Counted from the first letter of the stretch, positions 51,287-61,925 are shown. The stretch: DNA of 64,000 bases from Phascolarctos cinereus (GCF_002099425.1 NW_018344158.1:4249001-4313000), one strand, 5' to 3'. Notes: a model not told the origin generated them from the letters alone. Numbers and translations are program-made.

Positions 51287-51507
51287 AGAATCGCACTTTC
51301 ACAGATTACCTCATGACCAGTGAAAGGAGTATGCATACTCAGGCAATGTATATAAATCAAGCAATATAGATGAAGGTGACGGACTTGTGGCTCCGTCCCA
51401 TATGGAGGGCTCAAGAATGCAGATTCTAACCCAGACACACTGCATCTGATGTGATTATTGTCTACAGCCTTCCATAGAACTTCTCCCCAACATGATGCAT
51501 GCTGATT

Positions 51508-51677
51508 TTATAATCTGAGGCCCTGGCTTCAAGTCTTGCTTTTGCCATTGGCATCTGTGTGACTTAAGACAAGTCATTTCTCCTCACTGGGCTGCATCAG
51601 TTTCTTCATCTGTAAACTGAGGGATCTGGACTATATAACCTCCAAGGTCCATACCAGTTTAAATTTTTTGATCCCAT
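51508..51677 (+). mobile_element. MIR3
   Basis: ATCTGAGGCCCTGGCTTCAA, CATCTGTGTGACTTAAGACA, TGGACTATATAACCTCCAAG. Confidence 0.8.
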
Positions 51678-52044
51678 TATCTACTCCATGGAGGCCAGAT
51701 TTGGCCAGGACACAGTCCCATCTTGAATGCTGCAGGGGCTGTACTAGCCTTTGGTCATAGTGGTAGCTAGCAGCAGACCGTCTCCAGGGCTGCTATGGCT
51801 CTCTCCTACCATCTGGGGGTTGCAATTCCCTTTCAATCTGACTTTTCACCTTAGCAGTTAACTATTGGCCACAAAATTATTAATTACTTCTTAATTACCA
51901 AATCTGATGGATTTTTCAATCTCCTCCTCTTAGATTCACTTTCCTCTTGGGGTTTTCATGATACTTTCTCTCCTAGTTGTATTTCTATGTGTCTGAAACC
52001 AGCCCACTTCCAGTCTAGATCTTTATCCAAGTCGTGAAGAATGA
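51678..52044. other. Unassigned sequence
   Basis: Nothing recognised. Confidence 0.35.
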
Positions 52045-52205
52045 ATAATCCCATTCTGATGGAATTCATATTCTAGTGGCGAAGACAAGTATATATGTTT
52101 CTGTATGTGGATTTTTTCATTTTCCATACTTGCATCCCCAGTGCAAGCAAAATGCCTGAAATTCAGTAGGTGCTTAATAAATGCTTATTGACTGATTCAT
52201 TGCTT
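52045..52205 (+). mobile_element. L2 3' end, preceded by a short antisense L2 piece
   Basis: 52110-52202 is plus-strand (CATCCCCAGTGCAAGCAAAA, GTAGGTGCTTAATAAATGCT, TATTGACTGATTCATTG). 52045-52100 (GATGGAATTCATATTCTAGT) reads antisense. Confidence 0.75.
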
Positions 52206-52479
52206 CTCTCCTAGGGGGAGGAGTCTGGTAGCCCCATAGGTCTTAGTTTCAAGAGGAGTCTTTCTAGAGAAATCCTAATGCATCCTTATGTCAATCTTTT
52301 AATCTAACTCTGTCTTTCCTTTGGACACACTCAGCCTGTAAGAGGAGATGCAGTCTGAAAATTATGTATAATTCCATTCGAACTGTGGTCTTATAAAATC
52401 ATTTCTAAGGGTATCAGGAAATTACAAAGGAGACAGGTAAACAGAGTGGGGTGTGTGTGGTGGGGGGAGAGAGATCTGT

Positions 52480-52590
52480 GAATTAAATCAATCCGCAAGC
52501 ATTTATTAAGCACTTATGTTCCAAGCAGGCACTGTGCTGAGGGCTGGGGATTTTAAGAAGAAAGGCAAAAACATGGTACTTGATGCTAAC
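52480..52590 (-). mobile_element. L2 3' end, antisense
   Basis: CGCAAGCATTTATTAAGCAC, AGGCACTGTGCTGAGGGCTG. Confidence 0.8.
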
Positions 52591-52593
52591 CAC

Positions 52594-52690
52594 TCTACTG
52601 ACCTCCAATCTTGAATCTCCAACTGTCTTTCAGACATTTTGAGCTGGATGTCCAGTAGGCATCTTAAAACTCACCATGTTCAAAACTAAA
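52594..52690 (+). mobile_element. L2 ORF2 fragment
   Basis: ATCTCCAACTGTCTTTCAGA, GCTGGATGTCCAGTAGGCAT, CATGTTCAAAACTAAACTC. It lies further 3' in L2 than the fragment at 52795-52990, so the order is reversed. Confidence 0.7.
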
Positions 52691-52696
52691 CTCTTT

Positions 52697-52748
52697 AGAT
52701 AACTTTTTCTTCTCAAATTGTTTTTCTTAGTGCGTTCAGAATTTCCTT
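52697..52748. repeat. 52-bp direct repeat, copy 1
   Basis: 48 of 52 bases match 54110-54161 without gaps (core TTCTCAAATTGTTTTTCTT and TTCAGAATTTCCTT). Similarity stops abruptly on both sides. No family recognised. Confidence 0.85.
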
Positions 52749-52794
52749 GCCAGTCTCCTTTGCGGAATCCTCATCCAGGTCACATTTTCTCACC

Positions 52795-52990
52795 GTAAAT
52801 GGCCCACAGGACACCATCCTGGGCCCTCTTCTTTTTTCCCTTCATGCTACTTCACTTGCTGATCTCATCAGCTCAAATATCATCTCATGCTGATGATTCT
52901 CGTCTCCCATCTACTTATGCATCCCTAACCTTTCTCTCAGCCCTCACCTCCAGTTACACATTTCTTTACTGCTTAAAGCCTTTCCTTCAT
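52795..52990 (+). mobile_element. L2 ORF2 fragment (reverse transcriptase region)
   Basis: ACACCATCCTGGGCCCTCTT, CTGATCTCATCAGCTCAAAT, CATGCTGATGATTCTCGTCT, the last corresponding to the ADD-type catalytic turn. The 70-codon frame at 52799 covers it. Confidence 0.75.
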
Positions 52991-53004
52991 GGTGACTCAA
53001 ACCA

Positions 53005-53225
53005 TCAATGACAACTTTTAGGATCTGGCCATTGAACTAGGTCTGCAACATCAAATTGTGTTCTTGCCTAACCCAGATATTTCCATCATTTCAGTAAGAC
53101 AAGCATAAGAGAGTTTGTTAAATATTGAATTATTTCCCCCAATATACCTATCTAGTAACACTATCCAAAAAGGAAAGAAAATAAGGTTAATCTGATATGA
53201 CTGTTCTGTGCAAACTCCCTTCCTT
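53005..53225 (-). mobile_element. L3/CR1 LINE ORF2 fragment, antisense
   Basis: On the minus strand GATAGTGTTACTAGATAGGT and GATCCTAAAAGTTGTC fall in the L3 reverse-transcriptase order also seen at 19740-19900. Confidence 0.5.
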
Positions 53226-53800
53226 TAATTCCTGTTAGGTAACCTGTCCTTTAATTATATGCTTTAATACTCTGTTGGAAAATTAAGTCATGGTCATATG
53301 GCCCATGGTTTGTAGACTTCACTCTCTCACACTATGGAAAATTAAGAAAAGCTTCACCTTCTCTAATCCAGCAGTTCCTCTCTTTTCCCAATAATCTTTT
53401 GAAGATCCCTGATTTTTACTCAGCAAAAACTTCCACCAGTTTTTGAGTACCTAAGGATCACGTTTCTGTGGGCCAGGTGACTTGAATTCATCAGACAGCT
53501 GGGGGCTTTCTTACTGTTTCTTTATTTATCTTGGGTATCCGGTCCCCATTGGCAGGAAGCAGCTGGATCTTCTCTTGAACACCTGCCATCCCCATCCCAT
53601 AGACTCTGAGCAGCTGCCCTAGTCCTATTCCTTTTATAATCCTCCTCTTTTCCCAAATATTGCTTTAAAACCAAAAACCTTTCTGTTATCATTATCATTC
53701 CTTGTAAGGCTCAGTTCACTCTAAGCTTCATTCTTAGAAAAAGCTTACACCCTTTGAGATTTAGCTTTTGTTATCTACCCTCATCTTCATTTTCCTAGGC
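53226..53800. other. Unassigned, apparently single-copy
   Basis: Nothing recognised. Confidence 0.35.
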
Positions 53801-53802
53801 AG

Positions 53803-54042
53803 CAAGGGGGACTAATGGGAAGAGCCTACAGGATTTAGAGTCACAAAGAATTGAGTTCAAATTCTACCCCCCAAATTTTCTAGCCCTATGTAACCCTGGA
53901 GAAGTTAACATGAGTCTCTTGGCCTCTGTAAAATCTGTAAAATGTAATGGTATCTACCAAACAGTGTTGCTATTGAGGGTTGCATGGGATATGTAAAGTG
54001 CATTGTAAACCTTAAGGGACTAGATAAATGTTATCATTATTT
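53803..54042 (+). mobile_element. MIR
   Basis: GGATTTAGAGTCACAAAGAA, GCCCTATGTAACCCTGGAGA, GTAAAGTGCATTGTAAACCT, AGATAAATGTTATCATTA. Confidence 0.8.
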
Positions 54043-54109
54043 TCTGAATATATCATCTACAAATCTAAGTGGATTGGTGAGTTCTCTGTGCATCCGCATT
54101 GCTCTCTTC

Positions 54110-54161
54110 AGATAACTCTCTCTTCTCAAATTGTTTTTCTTGGTGCCTTCAGAATTTCCTT
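54110..54161. repeat. 52-bp direct repeat, copy 2
   Basis: Partner of 52697-52748, 1.4 kb downstream in the same orientation, 92% identical. Confidence 0.85.
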
Positions 54162-54439
54162 ATTGAGCTTCCAGTCTTGGGCTGGCTTCCCTGGTAACAT
54201 TTGCACGCTTGTCTGCTCTCTCCAAATCTAACTATATCATGAACTTTCTCTTCTCCATGTGTATGGCCAAAGTTTCGGACTCAGAATGAGACAAAGATCA
54301 TGGTAGAAGCTACAAAATGGTTATTTTTTTTTAAGAAATAAATCTTGTGAACTATTCAGGAAAAGCTATAAAGGTTCAATATTTTTCCCATTACATGAAG
54401 TTTGAATTCCTTATGTTAAAAACCTGCTCTATATCTCAG

Positions 54440-54442
<3 letters not shown>

Positions 54443-54479
<37 letters not shown>
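54443..54479. repeat. (GT)n microsatellite
   Basis: 18 uninterrupted GT units. Confidence 0.97.
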
Positions 54480-54482
<3 letters not shown>

Positions 54483-54545
54483 TGTCTGATAGTGAACTCA
54501 CTTAAATTCTTAGGAAAATGTAGTAATGGCAGATGACGTTCAGGA

Positions 54546-54800
54546 AAGAAACAAGCATTTATTAATCACCTACTACGTACCAGGCACGGGGCTAAGTGCT
54601 TCACAAAGATCTCATTTGATCCTCACAACTACTCTGCGAGGTGTATGATTTTATTTTTCTCATTTTACAGATGAGGAAACTGAGGCAAACAGATTAAGTG
54701 ACCTGCCCGGGGTCACACAGCTAGTGAATGCCTGGGGCCAGATTTGAACTTGGGTCTTCCTGACTCCAGGCCCAGTGCTTTGCACACTGTGACACCCCCT
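54546..54800 (-). mobile_element. MIR, full length, antisense
   Basis: AACAAGCATTTATTAATCAC, GGCACGGGGCTAAGTGCTTC, CAGATGAGGAAACTGAGGCA, GGTCACACAGCTAGTGAATG. Well preserved; the tail is L2-like. Confidence 0.92.
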
Positions 54801-54829
54801 ATCTTCCTCCAATGAGTAATCAAAGTATT

Positions 54830-55262
54830 TTATACTTCAAAATCAAGTCCTCCATAATCCATAACCAATTTACCACTCTTACTGTATGTTATATTCCCCA
54901 AGTGGACAACTGAGTGTTTCCAGAACTTGGCATTTGACCTCCAGCTTCCATGTCTTTGTAGAAGCTTTCCCTCCTATTCCCAGGCTTGTCCTCCTCGTTC
55001 CTAACTCTCCAAATCTCTACCTTCTTTCAAGGTGCAGTTCAAATATTACCTCTTCAGGCAAACTTTCCCTGATCTCCATTTAGTGATGTCTCTGCTCTTA
55101 AATCTCCTCGTTTTTACTTAATTGGACACATGCTGCATCTTCCCAGTGGAATATGAGCTTCCTGAGGGCAGAGACTGCTTAGTTTATGTCTTTGTTTCCC
55201 TTGCATCTAGTACAGTGCCTGGCACACAGTAAGCACTTAATAAATGCTTATTCAAGTGAACA
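54830..55262 (+). mobile_element. L2 ORF2 C-terminus and full 3' UTR
   Basis: CATCTTCCCAGTGGAATATG, GAGCTTCCTGAGGGCAGAGA, GTACAGTGCCTGGCACACAG, TAAGCACTTAATAAATGCTT. ORF2 text at 54886-55083 is partly open (65 codons). Confidence 0.87.
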
Positions 55263-55868
55263 GAATTGAATAAAGTCTCCATCTATGAGGTAAATTTAGT
55301 AGCTCCCTTTTCAAACTTCTACATAAAATATAGTTGGTTTGTTATCAGCCTAAGCTTTTGGAAAAGTCTGCCTATTCAGCCCCATGTACAGATATTAAGA
55401 ATATTATAAGCAGAAAATTGAAAGTGAGGGAAGCTTCAATAGCCACATTTCCTAAGTGTCTAAAGAAAACAAAGTGGGCATACACCAAAATAGTAATCAG
55501 TACACTCTTTTGGAGGAATTCTTTTTGTAAAGCAGCATTCCCAAATTCCATCAAATCGACATTAAGCAGCTATGTCCGACACCCATTGTTTCCTTGCAGA
55601 TTTTCCTAACCATGCCTTCGAATCTTTGGGCTCACTAGAAGACAAGGGTTTGCTTTTTGGGTGTCAGGCTCCTTTCTAACACACTAACTACTGACAACCA
55701 TTATGGTCATTTACAGTTTAGTGTCACTCCTCTCCATTCCTTGGCAAATGGCTTTACTCTCAGTGTGCAATATTGGTGGGAAATGATGTTTAACTTCAAT
55801 CGGTCTGCCAATATATAAAAATGGGACTAATTAAGGGACAGAGTAGGATTTCTTGATGCTACTTGAGT
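55263..55868. other. 600-base single-copy block
   Basis: No repeat recognised. A 91-codon plus-strand frame (55334-55609) has no domain, and a 60-codon antisense frame overlaps it. Confidence 0.35.
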
Positions 55869-55869
55869 T

Positions 55870-55945
55870 GCGCAACCTTCTTTAACTCTCAGTGCCTAGC
55901 ACAGTGCTATGTTCACGAGCACTTAATAAATGTTTCCTGAAATGA
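55870..55945 (+). mobile_element. L2 3' end
   Basis: CAGTGCCTAGCACAGTGCTA, GAGCACTTAATAAATGTTTC. Confidence 0.8.
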
Positions 55946-56092
55946 CTTGTAAAACCAAAGATTCTGATGCGAAAATTCAAATCTGCTTTCAATCTATCTC
56001 CATTGTCCTGCACCATCAATGATCTACTTCCCATTGCTTCAAGCACCATTCCACAGGCACTGGGCACTTACCAACTAATCCCCCCTGGATAG

Positions 56093-56300
56093 CAGTGGTT
56101 AGCAAACTTTTGGGTCTCAGAAACCCACAGTGGGCTTAAAAATGATTGAGGACTCCCCCAATGATTTTGTGTTGATATGGGTTAGAGCTATCAATATTTA
56201 CCACAGTGGAAAGTAAAAATCTTCAAATTAATTTGAAAATAGTTTTGACCTCACAGACCCCTTCAAAAGGTCTTGGGCATCCTGGCTCACACTGTGACAG
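56093..56300 (+). mobile_element. hAT-Charlie-like non-autonomous element
   Basis: Starts CAGTGGTTAGCAAACTTTTG, close to the CAGTGGTTCTCAAAC terminus. Then ATGATTGAGGACTCCCCCAA, GTTGATATGGGTTAGAGCTA, CAATATTTACCACAGTGGAA, and the 3' side CACAGACCCCTTCAAAAGGT. The end is degraded. Confidence 0.7.
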
Positions 56301-56329
56301 CCAGTTGAGCAATGACCAAGCAGTACAGT

Positions 56330-56420
56330 AACATGACACCTACATTTAAAGAGCTTACAGAAGACTTAGAGAGGAAATGTTGGCACACACGAACCAATTA
56401 AGAAAATAATGAAGTAATGA
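56330..56420 (-). mobile_element. L2 3' UTR fragment, antisense
   Basis: ACATTTAAAGAGCTTACAGA, CACACGAACCAATTAAGAAA. Confidence 0.5.
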
Positions 56421-56499
56421 ACTGTGGATGTCACTAGATGGTAAGTGGGAGATCAACCAGAAGAAGGGGAATGTCAATGTGGGTCAGAGTACTCCACTA

Positions 56500-56702
56500 G
56501 TGAGATGTGATGGCAAAAACACTGAATTGGGAGCTAGAGGACCTGGGGTGGAATCTTGGCTCTGTCATTAACTATATGTTTGACCTTGGGTAAGTCATTT
56601 CCCCTCTATGGGCCTCAGTTTCTTCAGCTGTAAAAAGAGGAGGGTTAGACTTGAAACCCTCCAAGGTCCTAGAGAGCTCTGAATCCCAGCATCCTAGAAT
56701 CA
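56500..56702 (+). mobile_element. MIR3, full length
   Basis: GGAGCTAGAGGACCTGGGGT, TGACCTTGGGTAAGTCATTT, CTCAGTTTCTTCAGCTGTAA, CCTCCAAGGTCCTAGAGAGC. Confidence 0.85.
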
Positions 56703-57388
56703 TTTTAACAGATGGTCTTTGAGAGTTGATAGAACACTCAAATCGATCACCATGAAGGCAATGACATTATTATACATGCCACAGACCTCGATTGGGCTAG
56801 TCTTCAAAGTCTATCATGGATGCTAAAGAGGGGCTACCCAAGCTTATATTCTACAGGTACTCCCTTCCAAAAGCCCAGGGTCTCTCCCGGGTGGTCATGA
56901 AACACCATCAGTATATGATATGTTCAGAAGCAGCTTTGGCACCCCAAAAATGTGGTGGATACTGCCAAATCTTCTCTACATAGAGGAGGCAAACCCAAAC
57001 ATTCGAGGCACCACAATCTCACCTAGGGAATAATAAAGTTATGGCTTTCAAGTGCCTTTTTTTAGATGTTAGAAAACTTTAGATGAGAGATATCAGATTG
57101 ATATTACTGTCATCAATCAGGGGCTGTCAGCATCCCCTCTCTGAATAGCCCTTAGCCTGAGACTCTGAATGGCCCTTAGCCTGAGATGAATATAAACAAT
57201 CTTATGGGCAAGCTCTGGTGCTGTAGGTCAAAAAGAAGGTCTAGAAACATTTGAAACATTCCTGAGAATGCCAGCAAATTAACCACCTCAGCCCCAGAGA
57301 CTCAATTTAGGCATTTTCCCCCTACAGAACAAGGAAGAAAGCAACCTCCTTATACTTTGGTCAACAAGCCTTCCTCTCCTACTGTATT
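56703..57388. other. Single-copy block with a 24-bp tandem duplication
   Basis: 57140-57163 and 57164-57187 are adjacent near-identical 24-mers (TCTGAATAGCCCTTAGCCTG, then the same with A changed to G). No other feature. Confidence 0.5.
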
Positions 57389-57560
57389 CAGTGTGGTACA
57401 TGTACTCAGAATACCTGGGTTCAAAGACCAGCTCTGCTCCTGGCTACCTGCAGGACCTTAGCCAAATCAGTTCATCTCTCTCAGTCTCAGTTTCCCTTTC
57501 TGTAAAATAAGAGAATTGGACTAGATAATCTCTAAGGTCCCTTACATCTCAATCTATGGC
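57389..57560 (+). mobile_element. MIR3
   Basis: GGGTTCAAAGACCAGCTCTG, CAGTCTCAGTTTCCCTTTCT, TTGGACTAGATAATCTCTAA. Confidence 0.82.
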
Positions 57561-57582
57561 CTATAATCTAATGTCATTTGAA

Positions 57583-57670
57583 TTCCCTGGGCCTCAGTTT
57601 CTTCCTCTGTAAAATGAGGATTAGACAAGATTTTGTCAAAGATTCCTTCCACCTCCAAATGGTATTGTCC
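57583..57670 (+). mobile_element. MIR3 3' half
   Basis: GGGCCTCAGTTTCTTCCTCT, GTAAAATGAGGATTAGACAA, GATTCCTTCCACCTCC. Confidence 0.75.
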
Positions 57671-57674
57671 ATAG

Positions 57675-57800
57675 TAGGTGAGAGTACTGGGCCAGGAGTC
57701 AGGAAGACCTGGGTGCAAGTCTTATTTCTAACATTTACGAACCACGTGCCCTTGGGCAAATCATTTCTTATCTCTGAGCCTCAGTTTCTTTCTCAATGGT
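57675..57800 (+). mobile_element. CORE-SINE 5' part
   Basis: GGGCCAGGAGTCAGGAAGAC, TGCCCTTGGGCAAATCATTT, CTGAGCCTCAGTTTCTTTC. Confidence 0.75.
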
Positions 57801-57844
57801 GCATTCCAGGTAGAAATCTCTGATCTGCTGAGCTTGTATATGTC

Positions 57845-58082
57845 AAGTGAGAGTGTTAGACTAGAAAGCCAGTAGAGCTAAGTTCATGTCCTACGTCAGA
57901 CATTCGTAAGCCATGGAACCCTGGGCTAGGGACCACCTCTCATCTTGGTCAAATGGGAATGCTGACACCTGGTTTCCCTGCCTAGCAGGGCTCTTGTGGG
58001 GTTCAAATGAGATAATATACAGAAAGTGCTACCTCGAAGCTAGTCAACACCAACCAGACCCCATTGCTACAATAATGATGGT
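57845..58082 (+). mobile_element. MIR
   Basis: GTGAGAGTGTTAGACTAGAA, GGCTCTTGTGGGGTTCAAAT, GAGATAATATACAGAAAGTG. Confidence 0.65.
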
Positions 58083-58096
58083 GGTCAAAAAGAGAA

Positions 58097-58275
58097 GAAC
58101 AAGACAGCATGCCACAGTGGAGAGAGCACTGCATTTGGACTTGGGATGACCTAGGTTCAAATCCTGCCTTGGACTTATTTACAATGTGATCCTGGACAAG
58201 TCTCAACATCTGCACCTCAGTTTCTCCATTTATTAAATGGAAGACCTAGAATATTTTCTGAACTCCACTGAAACA
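58097..58275 (+). mobile_element. MIR3
   Basis: GTGGAGAGAGCACTGCATTT, GGTTCAAATCCTGCCTTGGA, TGTGATCCTGGACAAGTCTC. Confidence 0.8.
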
Positions 58276-59218
58276 ATGAGAAGACAATTCTAGAAATAAG
58301 AAAAGCTATAGAGTTAAGTGGCACTGGGCGCAGGCTGGACCTTCCCCCTCCCACTGAACTCATGCTGAAGGCCCTGCAGGTTTGTCCCTGACTCCCTCAT
58401 CTTTCCAAACAAACAAGCACAGATGACAACAGCGGAGCATTTCTCCCCAAGGAGCTTTGTTTCTATCTTTTCCTGCAGCCATGACTGCATCCTCAGCCCT
58501 GCTTTATTTCGGACATCAGTCCCATGCTTGATGGGGGGGATGCTGCAGGTTGTGACCTCCTCCCTCCTCAATAATAGGCAAGCTGCAGCATTCTCTTACA
58601 CCAGGACTTCATCACTACTGAAATACAAGGAGCAATATTACTCCCAAATGTTTTCTTTTGAGTGCCTGTGATTGCTATAATTTCACCTCTGTAATAAAAT
58701 GAGAGTCATCACTCGATTACAATTTATGGTACAGTTTGAGAATTCTTTACTCCTTCTATCCAGCTCCGCTCACATGATTGATGAAGACTACATGTCCTCG
58801 GGGAACCCTTGGGCAGGACTGCCTGGCAGATACCCTCATTGCAGGCACCTAAGCCTTCCAGATGTGAGAGAGCACCTTGTAATGCCCAGAAAGAGGGAAG
58901 GCATTGCTTGATCCACTCATAGGGGCAGCAAAATGAGGTCTAACTTGTGCATTGCCAGAGATTTAGCTATGTGGGCTGGAGGAGCACATCTCCCATGGAA
59001 ATGATTTCTTAAAATCCTCACCGGTGCTGATATTACATAATCACATGTTCCTGTGTCACTCACAAGACAAGGTTGCCTGCAAGGAGGCTGTGATAGTTGT
59101 AGGCAGCACTTCCTCCAAAGAAAAGATAAACACAAAAAGGGAAAGGAAGGGGAGTACAGCTTAAAGTCCAAAATATAAAATCTCCTACTAGGATTAGGTA
59201 ATCCTAAAGCTGTACATT
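58276..59218. other. 940-base single-copy block, candidate conserved noncoding sequence
   Basis: Free of recognised repeats between two SINE-dense stretches. Includes CGATTACAATTTATGGTACA and CCATGGAAATGATTTCTTAA. Frames of 70-85 codons on both strands overlap one another and lack domains. Confidence 0.4.
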
Positions 59219-59385
59219 GTGAACTTGATGCACCTTCAGGGGCAACTGGTCTGACTCATTTTACAATGAGGAAACTGAGGCCAAGAAAGTTTAATGACTT
59301 GTCCAAGATCACTTGGGCAATAAAAATAGGAGAGTCAAATTTTGACTCCAGAGATAGTCCATTTTCTGTTGAGCCATGATAGAAG
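59219..59385 (-). mobile_element. MIR3, antisense
   Basis: CATTTTACAATGAGGAAACT, GAGGCCAAGAAAGTTTAATG, CAAGATCACTTGGGCAATAA. Confidence 0.8.
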
Positions 59386-59470
59386 AGGTCATACAATCAG
59401 AGGAAACAGATATCCATCCATCCCAGTTTTCATCCAAGCGTTCTCTAAGCTACATGGGCAATTGGCCATT

Positions 59471-59706
59471 TAGCTGAGAGAGCACAGGACTTAGAGTCAG
59501 AAAGATCTGAGTTCAAATCCAGCCTCTAGCTGTTTGACCCTGAGCAAGTCATAACCTCTTTCTGCCTCAGTTTCTTCATCTGTAAAATGAGGATTACAAT
59601 AGTACTTATCTCCCAATGTTGTTATGAGAATAAAATGAGATAATACTTGTAAAGTACTTTACAAACCTTAAAGTACCATATAAATGCTAGTTACTGCTAT
59701 TACTAT
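59471..59706 (+). mobile_element. MIR, full length
   Basis: GAGAGAGCACAGGACTTAGA, GAGTTCAAATCCAGCCTCTA, TGTTGTTATGAGAATAAAAT, AAAGTACTTTACAAACCTTA. Confidence 0.88.
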
Positions 59707-59754
59707 AATGATTATTATCATTGATTATAACTCGAACTACCTTGTTGTGCTAAG

Positions 59755-59860
59755 ACAGTTTTCAGGGCAGGCATGTCTCATTTTGTCTTTGTACCGATAG
59801 AACTTTAGTGCCTGGGATATGGTAGTACCTTCATCACTGTTTATTGGTTGACTGATAACA
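59755..59860 (+). mobile_element. L2 3' end
   Basis: ACTTTAGTGCCTGGGATATG, CACTGTTTATTGGTTGACTG. Confidence 0.65.
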
Positions 59861-59917
59861 GAAGGATGGCCCCATGCTCACTGACGTCAGACCACAGCAT
59901 CACTGAAGGAGAATCAC

Positions 59918-60440
59918 CAAAATCTTGGATGGAAGTGATCTCGGGAGCCATCTAGCCCTATAGCACATAGAGTCCTGGACTGAGAGTCACAAAGATACAC
60001 ATTTGAGCTCTACCTCTGATACTCTCTCTATAACCCTAGAAAATAATAACCTTTCTGAATTTCTGTCAGATGAGAATGATGATCCATGAAGGGGTATTGT
60101 GGGGTTCAAAAGCAATCATCAAATTAAAATGCTTTGCAAACCTTTAAGCATTATGAAAATCTAAGCTATTAAGAAGCATTTCTTCTCTAATAATCCTGGA
60201 AAAGGAGTCACCCAGTTTTTACTTGAGAACCTCCAGCCAAGAGGAGCCCACTAGATACTGAGGCAGCTCCCAGCACCTTTGGATGGCTCTAATTGTTATG
60301 AAGTCACTTCTGATATCAGGCCTAAATTTGGCTCTTTGTAAATTCAATGCATCACTCCCCATTCTGTTCTCTGCAGCTAAACAGAACAAATCTCATCTCT
60401 TTTCAAGACAACCCTTCATGGACCTCAAAACTGTATTAAA
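59918..60440 (-). mobile_element. L3/CR1 3' region, antisense, split by MIR
   Basis: 59918-59958 (GATCTCGGGAGCCATCTAGC) and 60190-60440 (TTGGATGGCTCTAATTGTTA, GATATCAGGCCTAAATTTGG, AACAGAACAAATCTCATCTC) are collinear around the MIR. Confidence 0.75.
59960..60170 (+). mobile_element. MIR inserted in L3
   Basis: AGTCCTGGACTGAGAGTCAC, TTGAGCTCTACCTCTGATAC, AATGCTTTGCAAACCTTTAA. Confidence 0.7.
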
Positions 60441-61208
60441 CAAGCTCCTAAAAATAATCATAATGCTTGAAGCAGGGTTTTTTTTTTAAGTTAAATGAGT
60501 GAGCAATACATGGGCAAATCATAAACCAGCAGCCAGAGTCAAAGATACCAGAGGGTCACTATTGGACTCGTCATTTCCTGACTCCTGTGCTCCAACCCTC
60601 CACTGCATCAGTGCCTGAGGTCATTGCCTGGGTTCTATTGTCCCATTCTCATTCCAGCATTCCAGGTTACCCACCCACATCTGCCTAATCTGTGCACCTT
60701 TCATCAATGTCTTCTCCATTACCAGGGTCCTAATTCTCAGGGACTCCTCTCATGTCCTTTGGACTTTAGAGGCTTTTTTTTTTCAGGACAAATTTAGACA
60801 TTCAGTCCTAACAATCATCATTTCCTTATAGTCAGCCTAAAACCAATTTATTTTACTGTTTATAAACTCAGGATTTTCCCCAGGTTTGGGTGGTTGGTTT
60901 TAAATTTCTTCCACTACCTAGAATTCTGCCTGTCTTACAAAAGATCAATGGTAGCAAATGGGTCTTTCCTCTAACCTGAAGTCAAATTTGCCAATCTTAC
61001 CTTTTTGATTTATTCATGCAGAAATCTACCCAATGTCACTGCAAAGAGCTGCTTCAACCGCTGAAAGAGATTAGGGAGACAGGGCCCATAAGAACCTATT
61101 TTCAGAGCCCATCTGATAACCACCTTACAATAGATTTTATGTTGCTTTTGGGAGAGGAAGAGTCATTCAACATCGTCTTCTGTCATGACTCAGCTTGAAA
61201 GGAAAATC
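60441..61208. other. 770 bases unassigned
   Basis: No confident repeat or exon. A T run lies near 60777-60783. Confidence 0.35.
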
Positions 61209-61375
61209 ACAAGATCACAGGATTTAGAACAGGAAGAAACCTTACAGAGGTTATAGTGAAACCTGTCATTTTACAGATGAGGAAACTGAGGCCCAGAGAC
61301 ATTAAATGACTTGTAAAAAATCATGCAGTGGTTGCCATTAATTCTGCTTTTACATCCACATTTTCTATCTGATTC
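61209..61375 (-). mobile_element. MIR3, antisense
   Basis: ACAGGATTTAGAACAGGAAG, TTACAGATGAGGAAACTGAG, GACATTAAATGACTTGTAAA. Confidence 0.82.
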
Positions 61376-61469
61376 TAATGGGGTAAAAATAAAAGACTTA
61401 GCTTCAGTTAGGTTGAACATAGTCTAGATATTGGATATTCCAAAACATATTTTCCAACTCCCTTTCAGT

Positions 61470-61550
61470 CTGCTCTTTGTCTCTGCAGCACATAGCACCA
61501 TGCTTGAAGCTTAGTAGGTTCTTGACGTGCAAATGTTTATTGATTGATTT
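61470..61550 (+). mobile_element. L2 3' end
   Basis: CAGCACATAGCACCATGCTT, TAGTAGGTTCTTGACGTGC, TTATTGATTGATTTCC. Confidence 0.65.
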
Positions 61551-61557
61551 CCAAAAG

Positions 61558-61925
61558 AGTCAATAAAGTCTCCTTCTAGTTAAGGTGGAAAGATATGGGC
61601 TGGAGGACAGAACAATTAGGTAAATTCAGAATCAGTGGAAAGAAGGAGCCTAAAGAGATAGCATTATGAGCTACCGTGATCTTGGAACAGGTCTGTCCTG
61701 CTGCTCCCCAGGGACCTACCTGTTTTGAATTTGTACTGATCAACATTTCAATGAACAACTTGATGAAAGCATAGAAAGCAGATTCATCACATGTTCAGAC
61801 AATGTAAAATGAAAAAGACAGCTAACCCTGAGGATGACAAAGTCAGTAGCTAAAATAATCTGTACAGTCCATAACAGTGGGACAAACTGAAGGAGATGAA
61901 AGTCAGGGAGGAAAAATGGAAATGC
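61558..61925 (+). mobile_element. L3/CR1 ORF2 fragment
   Basis: AAGATATGGGCTGGAGGACA, ACAATTAGGTAAATTCAGAA, TGAACAACTTGATGAAAGCA follow L3 reverse-transcriptase text. Decayed. Confidence 0.55.

Noticed and set aside
1206-54479. CRISPR-like regular arrays
   Set aside because: All regular repeats are dinucleotide to pentanucleotide microsatellites without spacers; the repeat set is mammalian.
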